Source: CAIKMD01 sp963729935
GTDB lineage: Bacteria; Pseudomonadota; Alphaproteobacteria; ATCC43930; CGMCC-115725
Length of the DNA: 64,000 bases
Assembly (NCBI GenBank): GCA_963729935.1
Contig: CAVSPW010000002.1
Location: forward strand, 1,674,001-1,738,000
Direction: 5' to 3'
Positions 15,138 through 23,172 of the stretch are shown in pieces. Each line of letters starts with the position of its first letter. The first letter of the stretch is position 1. The position numbers and the translations under genes were made by a program. A model generated the notes under the pieces. It was not told the DNA's origin, did no database searches, and worked only from the letters and a program-made list of their open reading frames with translations.

Positions 15138-15893
15138 ATGCATTTCGACTGGTGGACATTGGCGCTGCAGACCGTCAATTTCGCGGTCCTCGTCTGGCTG
15201 CTGCACCGCTTTCTTTACAAGCCCGTGCTTCGCATGATCGATGCGCGCAAAGCCGATGTCCAAAAGCAATACGACGAAGCCAAGGCGACCGAAGACAAGG
15301 CGAAGGCCTCGTTTGCTGCCATCCAGGCGGAACGCGCCGGCATCGCGGCGGAACGCGAAGCCGCGCTCAAGGCGGCGGCGGCCCAGGCGCAGGAAGCGGC
15401 GCAGGCCCGCCGCGCCCAGGCGGAGCGCGAGGCGCAAGCGCTTCTCGATGCGGCGCGCAAGACATTGGCGCGGGAGCGCGAGCACGCACTCGCCGAACTG
15501 CGGCAAAGCGCGCTCGATCTCGGCGCCGAATTCGCCGGCCGGTTGCTCGCCGAGATACCGGCGCCGCTTCGCGCGGAAGCCTGGATGGAGCGCATCGAAC
15601 AGCACCTCGAGGCCCTTCCCAAAATGGAACGCGACGCGCTGGTCGGACCGTCTCCGGACGGCCGCACGCTCACCATCGTGACCCCGTCGTCGCTGCCAAC
15701 CGAGACGGCCGAGACCTGGCGCAACCGGCTTCGTCGCTCCTTGGGCGAGACCACCGCGATCGCATTCGAGGCGGACCCGGCTCTGGTCGCCGGGGCCGAG
15801 CTGCATTTTCCGACGGCCATTCTGCGCTTTTCCTGGCGAAGCGCGCTGGATGCGCTGCGTTCGGAGATCGATGTTCATGGCAACGCTCGCTGA
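15138..15893 (+). CDS. atpF: N-type F1Fo-ATPase subunit b with delta-like C-terminus
   Basis: This peripheral-stalk subunit of 251 aa is much longer than a standard b (about 156). It has an N-terminal membrane helix (WWTLALQTVNFAVLVWLLHR), then about 110 residues of Ala/Glu/Arg-rich coiled coil. The C-terminal part (SLPTETAETWRNRLRRSLGE, then AIAFEADPALVAGAELHF) resembles the end of subunit delta. The operon has no separate delta gene, so this b-delta fusion probably supplies both functions. Confidence 0.9.
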   Translation: MHFDWWTLALQTVNFAVLVWLLHRFLYKPVLRMIDARKADVQKQYDEAKATEDKAKASFAAIQAERAGIAAEREAALKAAAAQAQEAAQARRAQAEREAQALLDAARKTLAREREHALAELRQSALDLGAEFAGRLLAEIPAPLRAEAWMERIEQHLEALPKMERDALVGPSPDGRTLTIVTPSSLPTETAETWRNRLRRSLGETTAIAFEADPALVAGAELHFPTAILRFSWRSALDALRSEIDVHGNAR

Positions 15894-17421
15894 GGATTTC
15901 CGCCAGTGGCTCGACCGCAGCCGGCAGCGGATCGGGGCGCTCGCGCTCGAGCCGGTGCTCGACCGCATCGGCCGCGTCATGGAGGTCGGCGATGGCGTCG
16001 CGATCGTCGAGGGTCTGCCGGAAACGCGACTCGACGAATTGCTGGTCTTCGAAGGCGGCGTGCGCGGCCTCGCGGTCGATCTCGGCGTCGAGACGATCGG
16101 TTGCGTGCTGCTGGGCGAGACCGGCGCCATCGAGGCCGGAAGCGTGGTCCACGGCACGGGCGAAGTCGCGCGTGTTCCGGTTGGCGAAGCGCTACTGGGC
16201 CGTGTCGTCGACGCGTTGGGCGTCCCCTTCGACGGCGGCGATCGGCTCGATACCGAGCAATTCTTGCCGGTGGAACGGCCAGCCCCCGAAATCATCGATC
16301 GCGCGCTCGTGACACGGCCCCTGGCAACCGGGCTGCTCGTGATCGACGCCATGATTCCGCTGGGGCGAGGCCAGCGCGAGCTCATCATCGGGGACCGCGG
16401 CACGGGCAAGACCGCGATCGCCGTCGACACCATCATCAACCAGCGCGGCACCGACGTGATCTGCGTTTACGCCGCAATCGGCCAGAAGGCGTCTTCGGTC
16501 GCGCGCGTGATCGAGACCGTGCGCCGCTACGGTGCGCCGGAGCGCTGCCTCTTCGTCGTCGGCGAAGCCAATGCCGCGCCCGGCCTCCAATGGCTCACGC
16601 CCTACGCGGCCTGCACCATGGCCGAATATTTCATGGAGCGCGGGCGCGACGTGCTCCTCGTCATCGACGACCTCACCAAGCACGCCGCCGCCTATCGCCA
16701 GGTATCGCTGTTGCTGCGCCGGCCGCCGGGACGCGAGGCCTATCCCGGCGACATTTTCTACATTCACTCGCGCCTGCTCGAGCGCGCAGCAAAATTCGCG
16801 CCCGAACGCGGCGGCGGCTCGCTGACCGCGCTCCCGATCGCCGAGACGCAGGCCGGGAATATCAGCGCCTATATTCCGACCAATCTCATCTCGATCACGG
16901 ATGGGCAGATCTACCTTGATCCGCGCCTCTTCTATGAAGACCAGAAGCCCGCGGTCGACGTCGGCAAGAGCGTGTCGCGCGTCGGTGGCAAGACCCAGGC
17001 GCCGGTTCTCAAATCGCTGTCGGAAAGTCTGCGCCTCGAATACGCGCAGTTCCTCGAGCTCGAGGTCTTCACCCGTTTCGGCACGATGGTGGACGAGCGC
17101 ACGCGCAAGGTGATCGAGCATGGGCGGCGCATCCGCGCCGTGCTTGGCCAGCGCCAGTTCGCGCCGCTGGCGCTGGGCGAGCAGGTCGCGCTGCTTTGCG
17201 CCTTGAGCGAGGGCGTGCTCGACGGCGTGCCGCTCGATCGCATGGAGGCGTTTCGGTCCGCGCTCGCGTCCTGGCTTGCGGCACAACTGCCTGAAATCAT
17301 GGCGCTCGACGATCAGGCGAAACCCCTCTCGGATGATTTGCGCGCGCGCCTCAAGGCGTCGCTTTCGGGCCTGGCGCAGAGCGTCGCGGAACCCGGCGCC
17401 AAGGGAGCGGCTCCACCATGA
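15877..17421 (+). CDS. atpA: N-type F1Fo-ATPase subunit alpha
   Basis: This 514-residue non-catalytic nucleotide-binding subunit has its P-loop as GDRGTGKT. Ordinary alpha subunits have Gln in place of the first Gly (GDRQTGKT). LATGLLVIDAMIPLGRGQRE and YAAIGQKASSVARVIETVRR are standard. The start is either the ATG at 15877 (ATLAEDF) or one at 15871 (MFMATL); both follow a GGAG sequence inside the end of atpF. The stop overlaps atpG as ATGA. Confidence 0.95.
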   Translation: MATLAEDFRQWLDRSRQRIGALALEPVLDRIGRVMEVGDGVAIVEGLPETRLDELLVFEGGVRGLAVDLGVETIGCVLLGETGAIEAGSVVHGTGEVARVPVGEALLGRVVDALGVPFDGGDRLDTEQFLPVERPAPEIIDRALVTRPLATGLLVIDAMIPLGRGQRELIIGDRGTGKTAIAVDTIINQRGTDVICVYAAIGQKASSVARVIETVRRYGAPERCLFVVGEANAAPGLQWLTPYAACTMAEYFMERGRDVLLVIDDLTKHAAAYRQVSLLLRRPPGREAYPGDIFYIHSRLLERAAKFAPERGGGSLTALPIAETQAGNISAYIPTNLISITDGQIYLDPRLFYEDQKPAVDVGKSVSRVGGKTQAPVLKSLSESLRLEYAQFLELEVFTRFGTMVDERTRKVIEHGRRIRAVLGQRQFAPLALGEQVALLCALSEGVLDGVPLDRMEAFRSALASWLAAQLPEIMALDDQAKPLSDDLRARLKASLSGLAQSVAEPGAKGAAPP

Positions 17422-18263
17422 CTCGCCTCGCGGAGATCGAGGGCCATATCGCCAGCATGGACGAGCTGCTCGACATCGTCGGCGCAATGCGCTCGCTGGC
17501 GGGCATGCGTGTTCAAGAGGCACAGCGTGCGCTTCCGGGGATCCGCCGTTACGCCGAATCCATGGCGGCGGCGATCGGCACCGCGCTGCTTCTTATGCCG
17601 GCGCCCGCCGAGGCGTTCGCGTCGGGAGGACGCCGCGCGCTCGTGCTCTGCGCGGCCGAGCACGGATTTGTCGGCGGTTTCAACGAGCGCCTCCTCGAGG
17701 CCGCGGAAGCGGTGCTCGAGGCCCACGACCAGCTCTTTGTTCTGGGCAGCCGCGGCGGCGCGCTGGCGCTGGAGCGCGGGCGGCGGCCGGCTTGGGCGAG
17801 GCCGATGGCGACGCGGCTGACCGGGGCGCCGGAGGCCGTCAATCACCTCACCACCGAACTCTACACACGCATTGCGCACGGCGAGATCGCGCGGGTCGAG
17901 GTGATGTATGGCCGCTACCGCCAGGGCGGCGCCTCGACGATCGAGCACCATCTGCTCTTGCCGCTGGACGTTGTCTCGCTTGCCGTCAAGGAACCGCGTC
18001 AGGCGCCGATCCACAACCTTGCGCCGGAGCCTCTGCTGGAAAAGCTGATGGCCGAATATGTGTTCGCGCTTTTGACGGAAGCCGCGGTCGAATCGATTTC
18101 AAGCGAAAACGCCGCGCGCTTCGCCGCCATGGAATCCGCGTCCGACAACGTGACCAAGAAGCTTTCCGAGCTGCGCCAAGCCGCGCGTCAGGCGCGGCAG
18201 AACGAAATTACCGCCGAATTGCTGGATTTAATCACCGGGACGGAGGCGCAGACAAGCGCCTGA
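17418..18263 (+). CDS. atpG: N-type F1Fo-ATPase subunit gamma
   Basis: This central rotor shaft (281 aa) starts at the ATGA overlap with atpA and closes the operon. The N-terminal helix is divergent (MTRLAEIEGHIASMDELLDI, then VGAMRSLAGMRVQEAQRAL). The C-terminal helix (SDNVTKKLSELRQAARQARQ, then NEITAELLDLITGTEA) is the conserved family signature. The Rossmann-like middle domain (ALVLCAAEHGFVGGFNERLL) is present. Confidence 0.93.
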   Translation: MTRLAEIEGHIASMDELLDIVGAMRSLAGMRVQEAQRALPGIRRYAESMAAAIGTALLLMPAPAEAFASGGRRALVLCAAEHGFVGGFNERLLEAAEAVLEAHDQLFVLGSRGGALALERGRRPAWARPMATRLTGAPEAVNHLTTELYTRIAHGEIARVEVMYGRYRQGGASTIEHHLLLPLDVVSLAVKEPRQAPIHNLAPEPLLEKLMAEYVFALLTEAAVESISSENAARFAAMESASDNVTKKLSELRQAARQARQNEITAELLDLITGTEAQTSA

Positions 18264-18334
18264 GCCGCGTTGCTGACGAGGAGCGGGTCTCTTCGAGCGC
18301 GCGCTCGGCCGCTCCGCTGCCAGCGATCACGCCG

Positions 18335-19387
18335 TTAAGGATCGATCAGGTAGGCCACCAGCCCCGGCAGGGTCGAGACCATGAAGACGGCGCGAAAGGC
18401 GAGGAAGATCGTGCCGTAAGCCGCATGGGCCGCTTGCGGCTGGAGCATCATGCAGGCCGAGGCGAAGGCGGTTTCGCCGATCCCCAATCCGCCGGGCGTG
18501 ACAGGCAGGGTGTTCGCGATCAGCGCATAGAGGCCGGCGATGCCGTATTCGAGGACGCTCAAGCCGCCGAATTCCATCGCCTCGGCGATCAGGACGATCG
18601 GACCGACGGCGAGCGCAACAATCGCCACCGAAAGTAGGAGGGCGAGGCCGACACTGCGCCAATCGCGAGCATATTGGCGCAGCGCGGCGCCGGTATCGTC
18701 GATGATCTGTGCCAGGCGCATGCTCCGCCCGGAGAGGAGGCGTTGCAGCAATTGTCCGATGCGATGTCCGAACAGATACACGACGACGAGCGCCGCCACG
18801 AACAGCGCCGACAGGGCGATGATCGAGAATTCGAGTACGCCAAGACGCATGCCTGGCCGCGCGATCACCGCGACGAGACCGACCAGCACGAAGGCGACAA
18901 GACCGATCAGGCGATCGACCATGATGGACAAGAGCGCCGGCGTGCGGCGTCCCTGCGCGGCTTTGTAGATGTAGACGCCGCGGATGAGATCGCCGCCGGC
19001 GGCCCCGGGCAGAAAATTCGCGAAGAAGATGCTTGTTGCCATGATGCGCGTGGTGTGCCCGAACCGCGATGACAGGCCCTGGGCGCGCAACAGAACATGC
19101 CAGCGCAGCGATTCGAGCGGTATGTTCGCGAGCGAGGCGGCGGTCGCCAAGATCAGGAGATCGGGCCGGGACAGCAGGGCGCGGAGCGCGCCGACATCGA
19201 TGACGCGGAAATAAAACAGCAGGGCAAGCAAGGCGAAGCCGACGGCAATACGCGCCGGAGTCCCGCCGGCGGCAAACCGGCGCCGCGCCGGGACAGCCCT
19301 ATTGTGGGGGAGTCTTGCCATCAATCTGTCATTGATCCGAGCTATCACTGTCGCAACGGGCAGCGTGGTGATGCCGGGCAAAGCCAC
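18335..19387 (-). CDS. Flippase-like integral membrane protein (UPF0104 / LPG synthase TM-like)
   Basis: This is a multi-pass membrane protein of 350 aa with about eight spans. The family motifs SIFFANFLPGAAGGDLIRG and LPVTPGGLGIGETAFASACM are both present. Relatives are the membrane domain of lysyl-phosphatidylglycerol synthase and glycolipid-associated flippase-like proteins; no synthetase domain follows. The GTG at 19387 is the longest start, but an ATG at 19321 is an equally plausible alternative. It is divergent from two glycosyltransferase genes 89 bases away, so a role in moving or making a glycolipid is a reasonable inference. Confidence 0.85.
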   Translation of the reverse strand: MALPGITTLPVATVIARINDRLMARLPHNRAVPARRRFAAGGTPARIAVGFALLALLFYFRVIDVGALRALLSRPDLLILATAASLANIPLESLRWHVLLRAQGLSSRFGHTTRIMATSIFFANFLPGAAGGDLIRGVYIYKAAQGRRTPALLSIMVDRLIGLVAFVLVGLVAVIARPGMRLGVLEFSIIALSALFVAALVVVYLFGHRIGQLLQRLLSGRSMRLAQIIDDTGAALRQYARDWRSVGLALLLSVAIVALAVGPIVLIAEAMEFGGLSVLEYGIAGLYALIANTLPVTPGGLGIGETAFASACMMLQPQAAHAAYGTIFLAFRAVFMVSTLPGLVAYLIDP

Positions 19388-19476
19388 TAAGGATTGAGGA
19401 TTTTATTGTCAATCGCCAAAACACCGACCGATGATTCGCGGCCGATCGGCTGTCATCCCTGCGATCCCGCCGCGCG

Positions 19477-20523
19477 ATGAAGATCCTCCTCGTCACCGAT
19501 GCCTGGCCGCCGCAAGTCAATGGGGTCGTCCGCACTTTGCGGGAAACGATCCGCGGACTCGAAGCGGCGGGCCATCGCACCGAGGTGATCGCGCCGGACT
19601 CGTTTTACTGCATACCATGCCCAACCTATCCCGAGATCCTGCTCGCGCTGTTTCCCGGCCGCGCGGTGGCAAGCCGTATTCGCGCCGCCGCGGCCGATGC
19701 CGTCCATATCGTCACCGAAGGGCCGATCGGTTTGGCGGCGCGCCGCTATTGCCAGCGGCACCACATTCCCTTCACCACGGCCTACCACACGGCCTTTCCC
19801 GAATATGTCGCGGAAAGACTGCCGGGGACGCGCGGTGTCGCTTATGCCTATCTGCGCCGCTTTCATGCGCCGTCGCGCGCCGTGATGGTGCCGACGGAGA
19901 CGATGAAACAGCGCCTGATACGGCACCGATTCGCCAACCTCGCCTCCTGGTCGCGCGGCGTCGATGGCGAATTGTTCCGGCCGCGCGATAAGGGGTTTCT
20001 CGGCGACAAGAGGCCGATCTATCTCTATGCCGGCCGCGTGGCGCCCGAAAAGAATATCGACGCCTTTCTCAAGCTGCGCTTGCAGGGCACAAAATATGTC
20101 GTCGGCGCCGGGCCGAGCCTGCGCCGGTTGAAGGCGAAATACCCCGAGGCGCGTTATACCGGCTATGTCGACGACGAGACGCTCGCAGCGTTTTACGCGG
20201 CGGCGGATGTCTTTGTCTTCCCGAGCCGTTCGGAAACCTTCGGCCTCGTCTTGCTCGAAGCGCTTGCCAGCGGCTTGCCGGTTGCGGCTTTTCCCGTGAC
20301 CGGGCCGCTCGACGTCATCGCCGACAGCGGAGCCGGGTGCCTGAGCGAAGACCTTGGAACCGCCGCCGAGGCCGCGCTCGGCATTCCGCCCGATCTCTGC
20401 CGCGCGCATGCGTTGACCTTCTCCTGGCGCGACGCGACGCAGCAATTCCTCACCCATGTCACGCGCGCGAACGCCAGCGAAGTCTCATCGGTGCCGTCAC
20501 CCTTGGTGAGTGCGTCGCGATGA
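19477..20523 (+). CDS. Family 4 glycosyltransferase (GT-B fold)
   Basis: The N-terminal half (MKILLVTDAWPPQVNGVVRT; TTAYHTAFPEYV) and the C-terminal nucleotide-sugar domain (YLYAGRVAPEKNIDAFLKL; FPSRSETFGLVLLEALASGL) are typical of GT4 enzymes related to lipid mannosyl- and sulfoquinovosyl-transferases. The E-x7-E motif is intact at SETFGLVLLEA. The protein is soluble or peripherally membrane-bound. Its stop overlaps the next start (ATGA), tying it to the GT21-like gene. Acceptor and donor are unknown. Confidence 0.9.
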   Translation: MKILLVTDAWPPQVNGVVRTLRETIRGLEAAGHRTEVIAPDSFYCIPCPTYPEILLALFPGRAVASRIRAAAADAVHIVTEGPIGLAARRYCQRHHIPFTTAYHTAFPEYVAERLPGTRGVAYAYLRRFHAPSRAVMVPTETMKQRLIRHRFANLASWSRGVDGELFRPRDKGFLGDKRPIYLYAGRVAPEKNIDAFLKLRLQGTKYVVGAGPSLRRLKAKYPEARYTGYVDDETLAAFYAAADVFVFPSRSETFGLVLLEALASGLPVAAFPVTGPLDVIADSGAGCLSEDLGTAAEAALGIPPDLCRAHALTFSWRDATQQFLTHVTRANASEVSSVPSPLVSASR

Positions 20524-21659
20524 CGCTGCCGATTGCCGCTTTGGGATTTTGTCTCCTCGCCGTGGCGCTTCATCTTGCAAGCATCGCGCTCGCCGCAACC
20601 CGGGTGGGGGGGCGCCGGCGCGGGCTGGCCCCGTGCGCCGGCGCGCCGCCCGTCACGCTGATCCGGCCGGTCTGCGGCATCGAGGCGTTTTCCAAGGAGA
20701 CCTTGGGATCGAGCTTCACGCTCGACTATCCCGCCTACGAGATCATCTTCTGCGTCGCGCGGGAGGATGATCCGGTGACCGCGATCATCGACCGTCTGAG
20801 GAAAGCCCATCCACAGATCGATGCCCGCCTTCTGGTGGGCGACGACCGAGTGAGCCTTAACCCGAAGCTCAACAACGTGGTCAAGGGGTGGGATGCCGCG
20901 CGGCATGATTGGGTGATCATGGCGGATAGCAATGTCCTGATGCCGCGCGACTATATCCAGCGCCTGACGGCGCGGTGGCGGCATGATACCGGCGTCGTGT
21001 GCTCGGTGCCGATCGCGTCGCGGCCGGGAAATTTCTGGTCTGAGCTCGAATGCGCGTTCCTGAACAGCTTCCAGGCGCGCTGGGAATATGCCGCGGATTC
21101 GTTGGGCTGCGGATTCGCGCAAGGCAAGAGCATGCTGATGCGGCGCAGCGTCGTCGAGCGCGGCGGCGGCGTGCGCGCGCTCGGTACGGAGATCGCGGAG
21201 GACGCGGCCTTGACCAAGCTCTTGCGCGCAGCGGCGCTCAAGGTGCACCTCGTCGACAATCCGTTCGAGCAGCCGCTCGGCACGCGCTCGGCCGCCGAGG
21301 TCTGGGCGCGGCAACGTCGCTGGTCGAGGTTGCGCCGGATGACGTTTCCGGTTCTCTTCCTGCCCGAATTGCTCGCGGGCAGTTTCTTTCCGCTCCTGGC
21401 CGCCAGCGTTTTCGCGGCCGATGAGCATCTCGATCTCGCGGCCGTGGCGGGTTTGCTGCTCGTGGTCTGGTTCGGAGCCGAGGCGGCGCTGGTCCGGCGC
21501 GCCGGCTGGCATTGGTCGATCCGGATGCCGCTCGCTTTACTGTTGCGCGACTCGCTGCTTCCGCTGCTGTGGATCGACGCGTGGCTGGGCAGCAGCTTTG
21601 TCTGGCGGGGCACGGAACTGCGGCCCAGCGAGGCAACGCAGGAATCGCCCGTCGCCTAG
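20520..21659 (+). CDS. Ceramide-glucosyltransferase-like family 21 glycosyltransferase
   Basis: This 379-residue membrane GT-A enzyme has an N-terminal membrane helix (LPIAALGFCLLAVALHLASI), then VTLIRPVCGIEAFSKETLGS and YEIIFCVAREDDPV. The processive-type residues are D in MADSNVLM, ED in EIAEDAALT and the (Q/R)xxRW motif at RQRRW. Two or three C-terminal membrane helices follow. These are features of GT21 (ceramide glucosyltransferase, and HpnI of hopanoid synthesis). The lipid acceptor cannot be told from the sequence. A terminator follows at 21804. Confidence 0.88.
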   Translation: MTLPIAALGFCLLAVALHLASIALAATRVGGRRRGLAPCAGAPPVTLIRPVCGIEAFSKETLGSSFTLDYPAYEIIFCVAREDDPVTAIIDRLRKAHPQIDARLLVGDDRVSLNPKLNNVVKGWDAARHDWVIMADSNVLMPRDYIQRLTARWRHDTGVVCSVPIASRPGNFWSELECAFLNSFQARWEYAADSLGCGFAQGKSMLMRRSVVERGGGVRALGTEIAEDAALTKLLRAAALKVHLVDNPFEQPLGTRSAAEVWARQRRWSRLRRMTFPVLFLPELLAGSFFPLLAASVFAADEHLDLAAVAGLLLVVWFGAEAALVRRAGWHWSIRMPLALLLRDSLLPLLWIDAWLGSSFVWRGTELRPSEATQESPVA

Positions 21660-21701
21660 CGGGCAACCCCCCTTAGCCGGATCGATCGATTCGCGCCCGG
21701 T

Positions 21702-21723
21702 GTCACGGATCTTACACCGTGAC
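21702..21723. repeat. Inverted repeat GTCACGG-N8-CCGTGAC
   Basis: GTCACGG (21702-21708) and CCGTGAC (21717-21723) form a perfect 7-bp inverted repeat after the glycosyltransferase stop. It could be an RNA hairpin or an operator. No T-run follows. Confidence 0.4.
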
Positions 21724-21803
21724 GTGCTAAAGTTTCCGCGCATCTGGCTTCCCGAACCAGAGCGGCGCCGGCCATAGCCGCCCCGGCCTCCCGGACACTG
21801 AGA

Positions 21804-21827
21804 CCCTGCTTCGGCGGGGCTTTTTTT
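21804..21827 (+). terminator. Rho-independent terminator after the glycosyltransferase pair
   Basis: CCCTGC, a TTCG loop and GCGGGG are followed by C and seven Ts (21821-21827). This is a canonical terminator for plus-strand transcription. Confidence 0.8.
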
Positions 21828-21941
21828 GCCGAGGCCGCGCGTGGTTCACGCCCGTCGCGCCTGTGCGCCGACGCCCACGATTTGTTAACGAGAATCCGGC
21901 TACAAAAGCCTTGGTTTGGATTCTCCGGAACCGAGATTGTC

Positions 21942-22181
21942 ATGTTCGAGCGAGCCATGAAACGGGCACCGAAGCGCAGCCACGAGATCGGAAACGTCTA
22001 CCTGAAGACGCTGACCGGCCTTCCGCGCGAGACTTGGCAGGAATGGCAGCTGGTGAAGCGCGTCGAACGGCTCGACGATCTTCCACATGTGATCATGCAG
22101 GAGGTCGGAGGTAAGACCACGCGCACCGTGGCGATCTCCGTTCTCAATGACCCGGCCATCTGGGAAATGCGGGACGCCTGA
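21942..22181 (+). CDS. Small protein of unknown function (79 aa)
   Basis: The product (MFERAMKRAPKRSHEIGNVY, then LKTLTGLPRETWQEWQLVKR, ending TVAISVLNDPAIWEMRDA) is soluble with probable strands. The ATG at 21942 or one at 21957 could be the start; neither has a strong ribosome-binding site. A longer reading from a TTG at 21882 is less likely. Its end pattern (T.A.SV..D) faintly recalls the 10504 product. No family is recognised. Confidence 0.5.
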   Translation: MFERAMKRAPKRSHEIGNVYLKTLTGLPRETWQEWQLVKRVERLDDLPHVIMQEVGGKTTRTVAISVLNDPAIWEMRDA

Positions 22182-22282
22182 GCCGCCGCAGCCATCAAAG
22201 TTCGGGGTTGGCGGGACGTTACGACCGCCTTATTTCGCCGAGCGTCACGCGCCCGATTCGGGAAAGTCCGGCACGGCGTATA

Positions 22283-22849
22283 TCAGCTCACATACTTCGC
22301 CATCACCAAAATTATTGCGATTTGCAACACGCCCTGCGATCCCGCAAGCCAGATGTTGATGCGATTGATGCGGACAATCCGTTCGCGATCAGGCGAAGGC
22401 CGACGCAGCTCGTTCCAGATGCGAAAACTGTTCGGCAGCAGGAAGCCCAGCCCCATGACGGTCATGACGGCGACGAGCGCCAGCGACATCACGACCAATT
22501 GGTATAGAGAGCCGTCCGACGTCGTGTAGCCGAACCACTCGGCGAGGAACCATCCGCTGGTGCCGGCCGTGAGGGAGACCATGGGGAAGTAGAGAAGCGT
22601 GCGCGGCACGAGGTAAGCGATCAAAGCGGTCCGCGAGCGGATGTCGAGCCTGCGCAAGACAGGCCCGAGGATAAAACCCATGAACAAATCGGCGCCGGTC
22701 CACAATGCGCCCGAAAGCACGTGAATCCAGTTGAGTAGATAAATATCGTGCCTGGCAATGGCCGCGATCATGACAAGGGGAAAGGCGAGCGACCACCAGG
22801 CGAGCTGGCGCCAAAGCGGCGGGAGCGGCGACGCCTCTGTCACGGCCAT
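22283..22849 (-). CDS. Multi-pass membrane protein (CopD/DUF2269-like)
   Basis: This 188-residue protein has five predicted membrane helices. The segment LLNWIHVLSGALWTGADLFM, with a histidine inside the second helix, and a following GFILGPVLRRLD resemble small membrane proteins of the CopD/HemJ/DUF2269 type. These can bind heme or copper, but the remaining ligands are not evident here. The C-terminal part has LVVMSLALVAVMTVMGLGFL and a charged loop (RRPSPDRERIVRINRINIW). The function is unassigned. Confidence 0.7.
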   Translation of the reverse strand: MAVTEASPLPPLWRQLAWWSLAFPLVMIAAIARHDIYLLNWIHVLSGALWTGADLFMGFILGPVLRRLDIRSRTALIAYLVPRTLLYFPMVSLTAGTSGWFLAEWFGYTTSDGSLYQLVVMSLALVAVMTVMGLGFLLPNSFRIWNELRRPSPDRERIVRINRINIWLAGSQGVLQIAIILVMAKYVS

Positions 22850-23172
22850 GCCCGGATCATGCCTGTTAGGCGGCGAGGCTCTGGAGTGCGCGAGGAAATC
22901 CGGTTCTTGCGGTCCATCCTAGCCGAGCTTTCCCTTAGAGCCGACGGTTTCGGCGTGATCCTGGCTCGGCTTCGCGTTCGTGGCAATGATATACGCAGGC
23001 ATCGCATATTTTTGGCGGATATCGGATCCGTCGTGCCCCCTGCGGTCGGTCATGCGAGCGATCCTATTGCCCTTGCGCCGGAACGCATCGGCGACCGGGA
23101 TCGGCCGGCTGGCGAGACCCATCGAGCCAGCGCGCCCGCCATGTCTGTTGACGGCATAAAGCCTCTTTTCAC
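22850..23172. other. Gene-free stretch
   Basis: I see no supported gene in these 323 bases between two minus-strand genes. The open frames present lack ribosome-binding sites and recognisable sequence. Confidence 0.4.
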
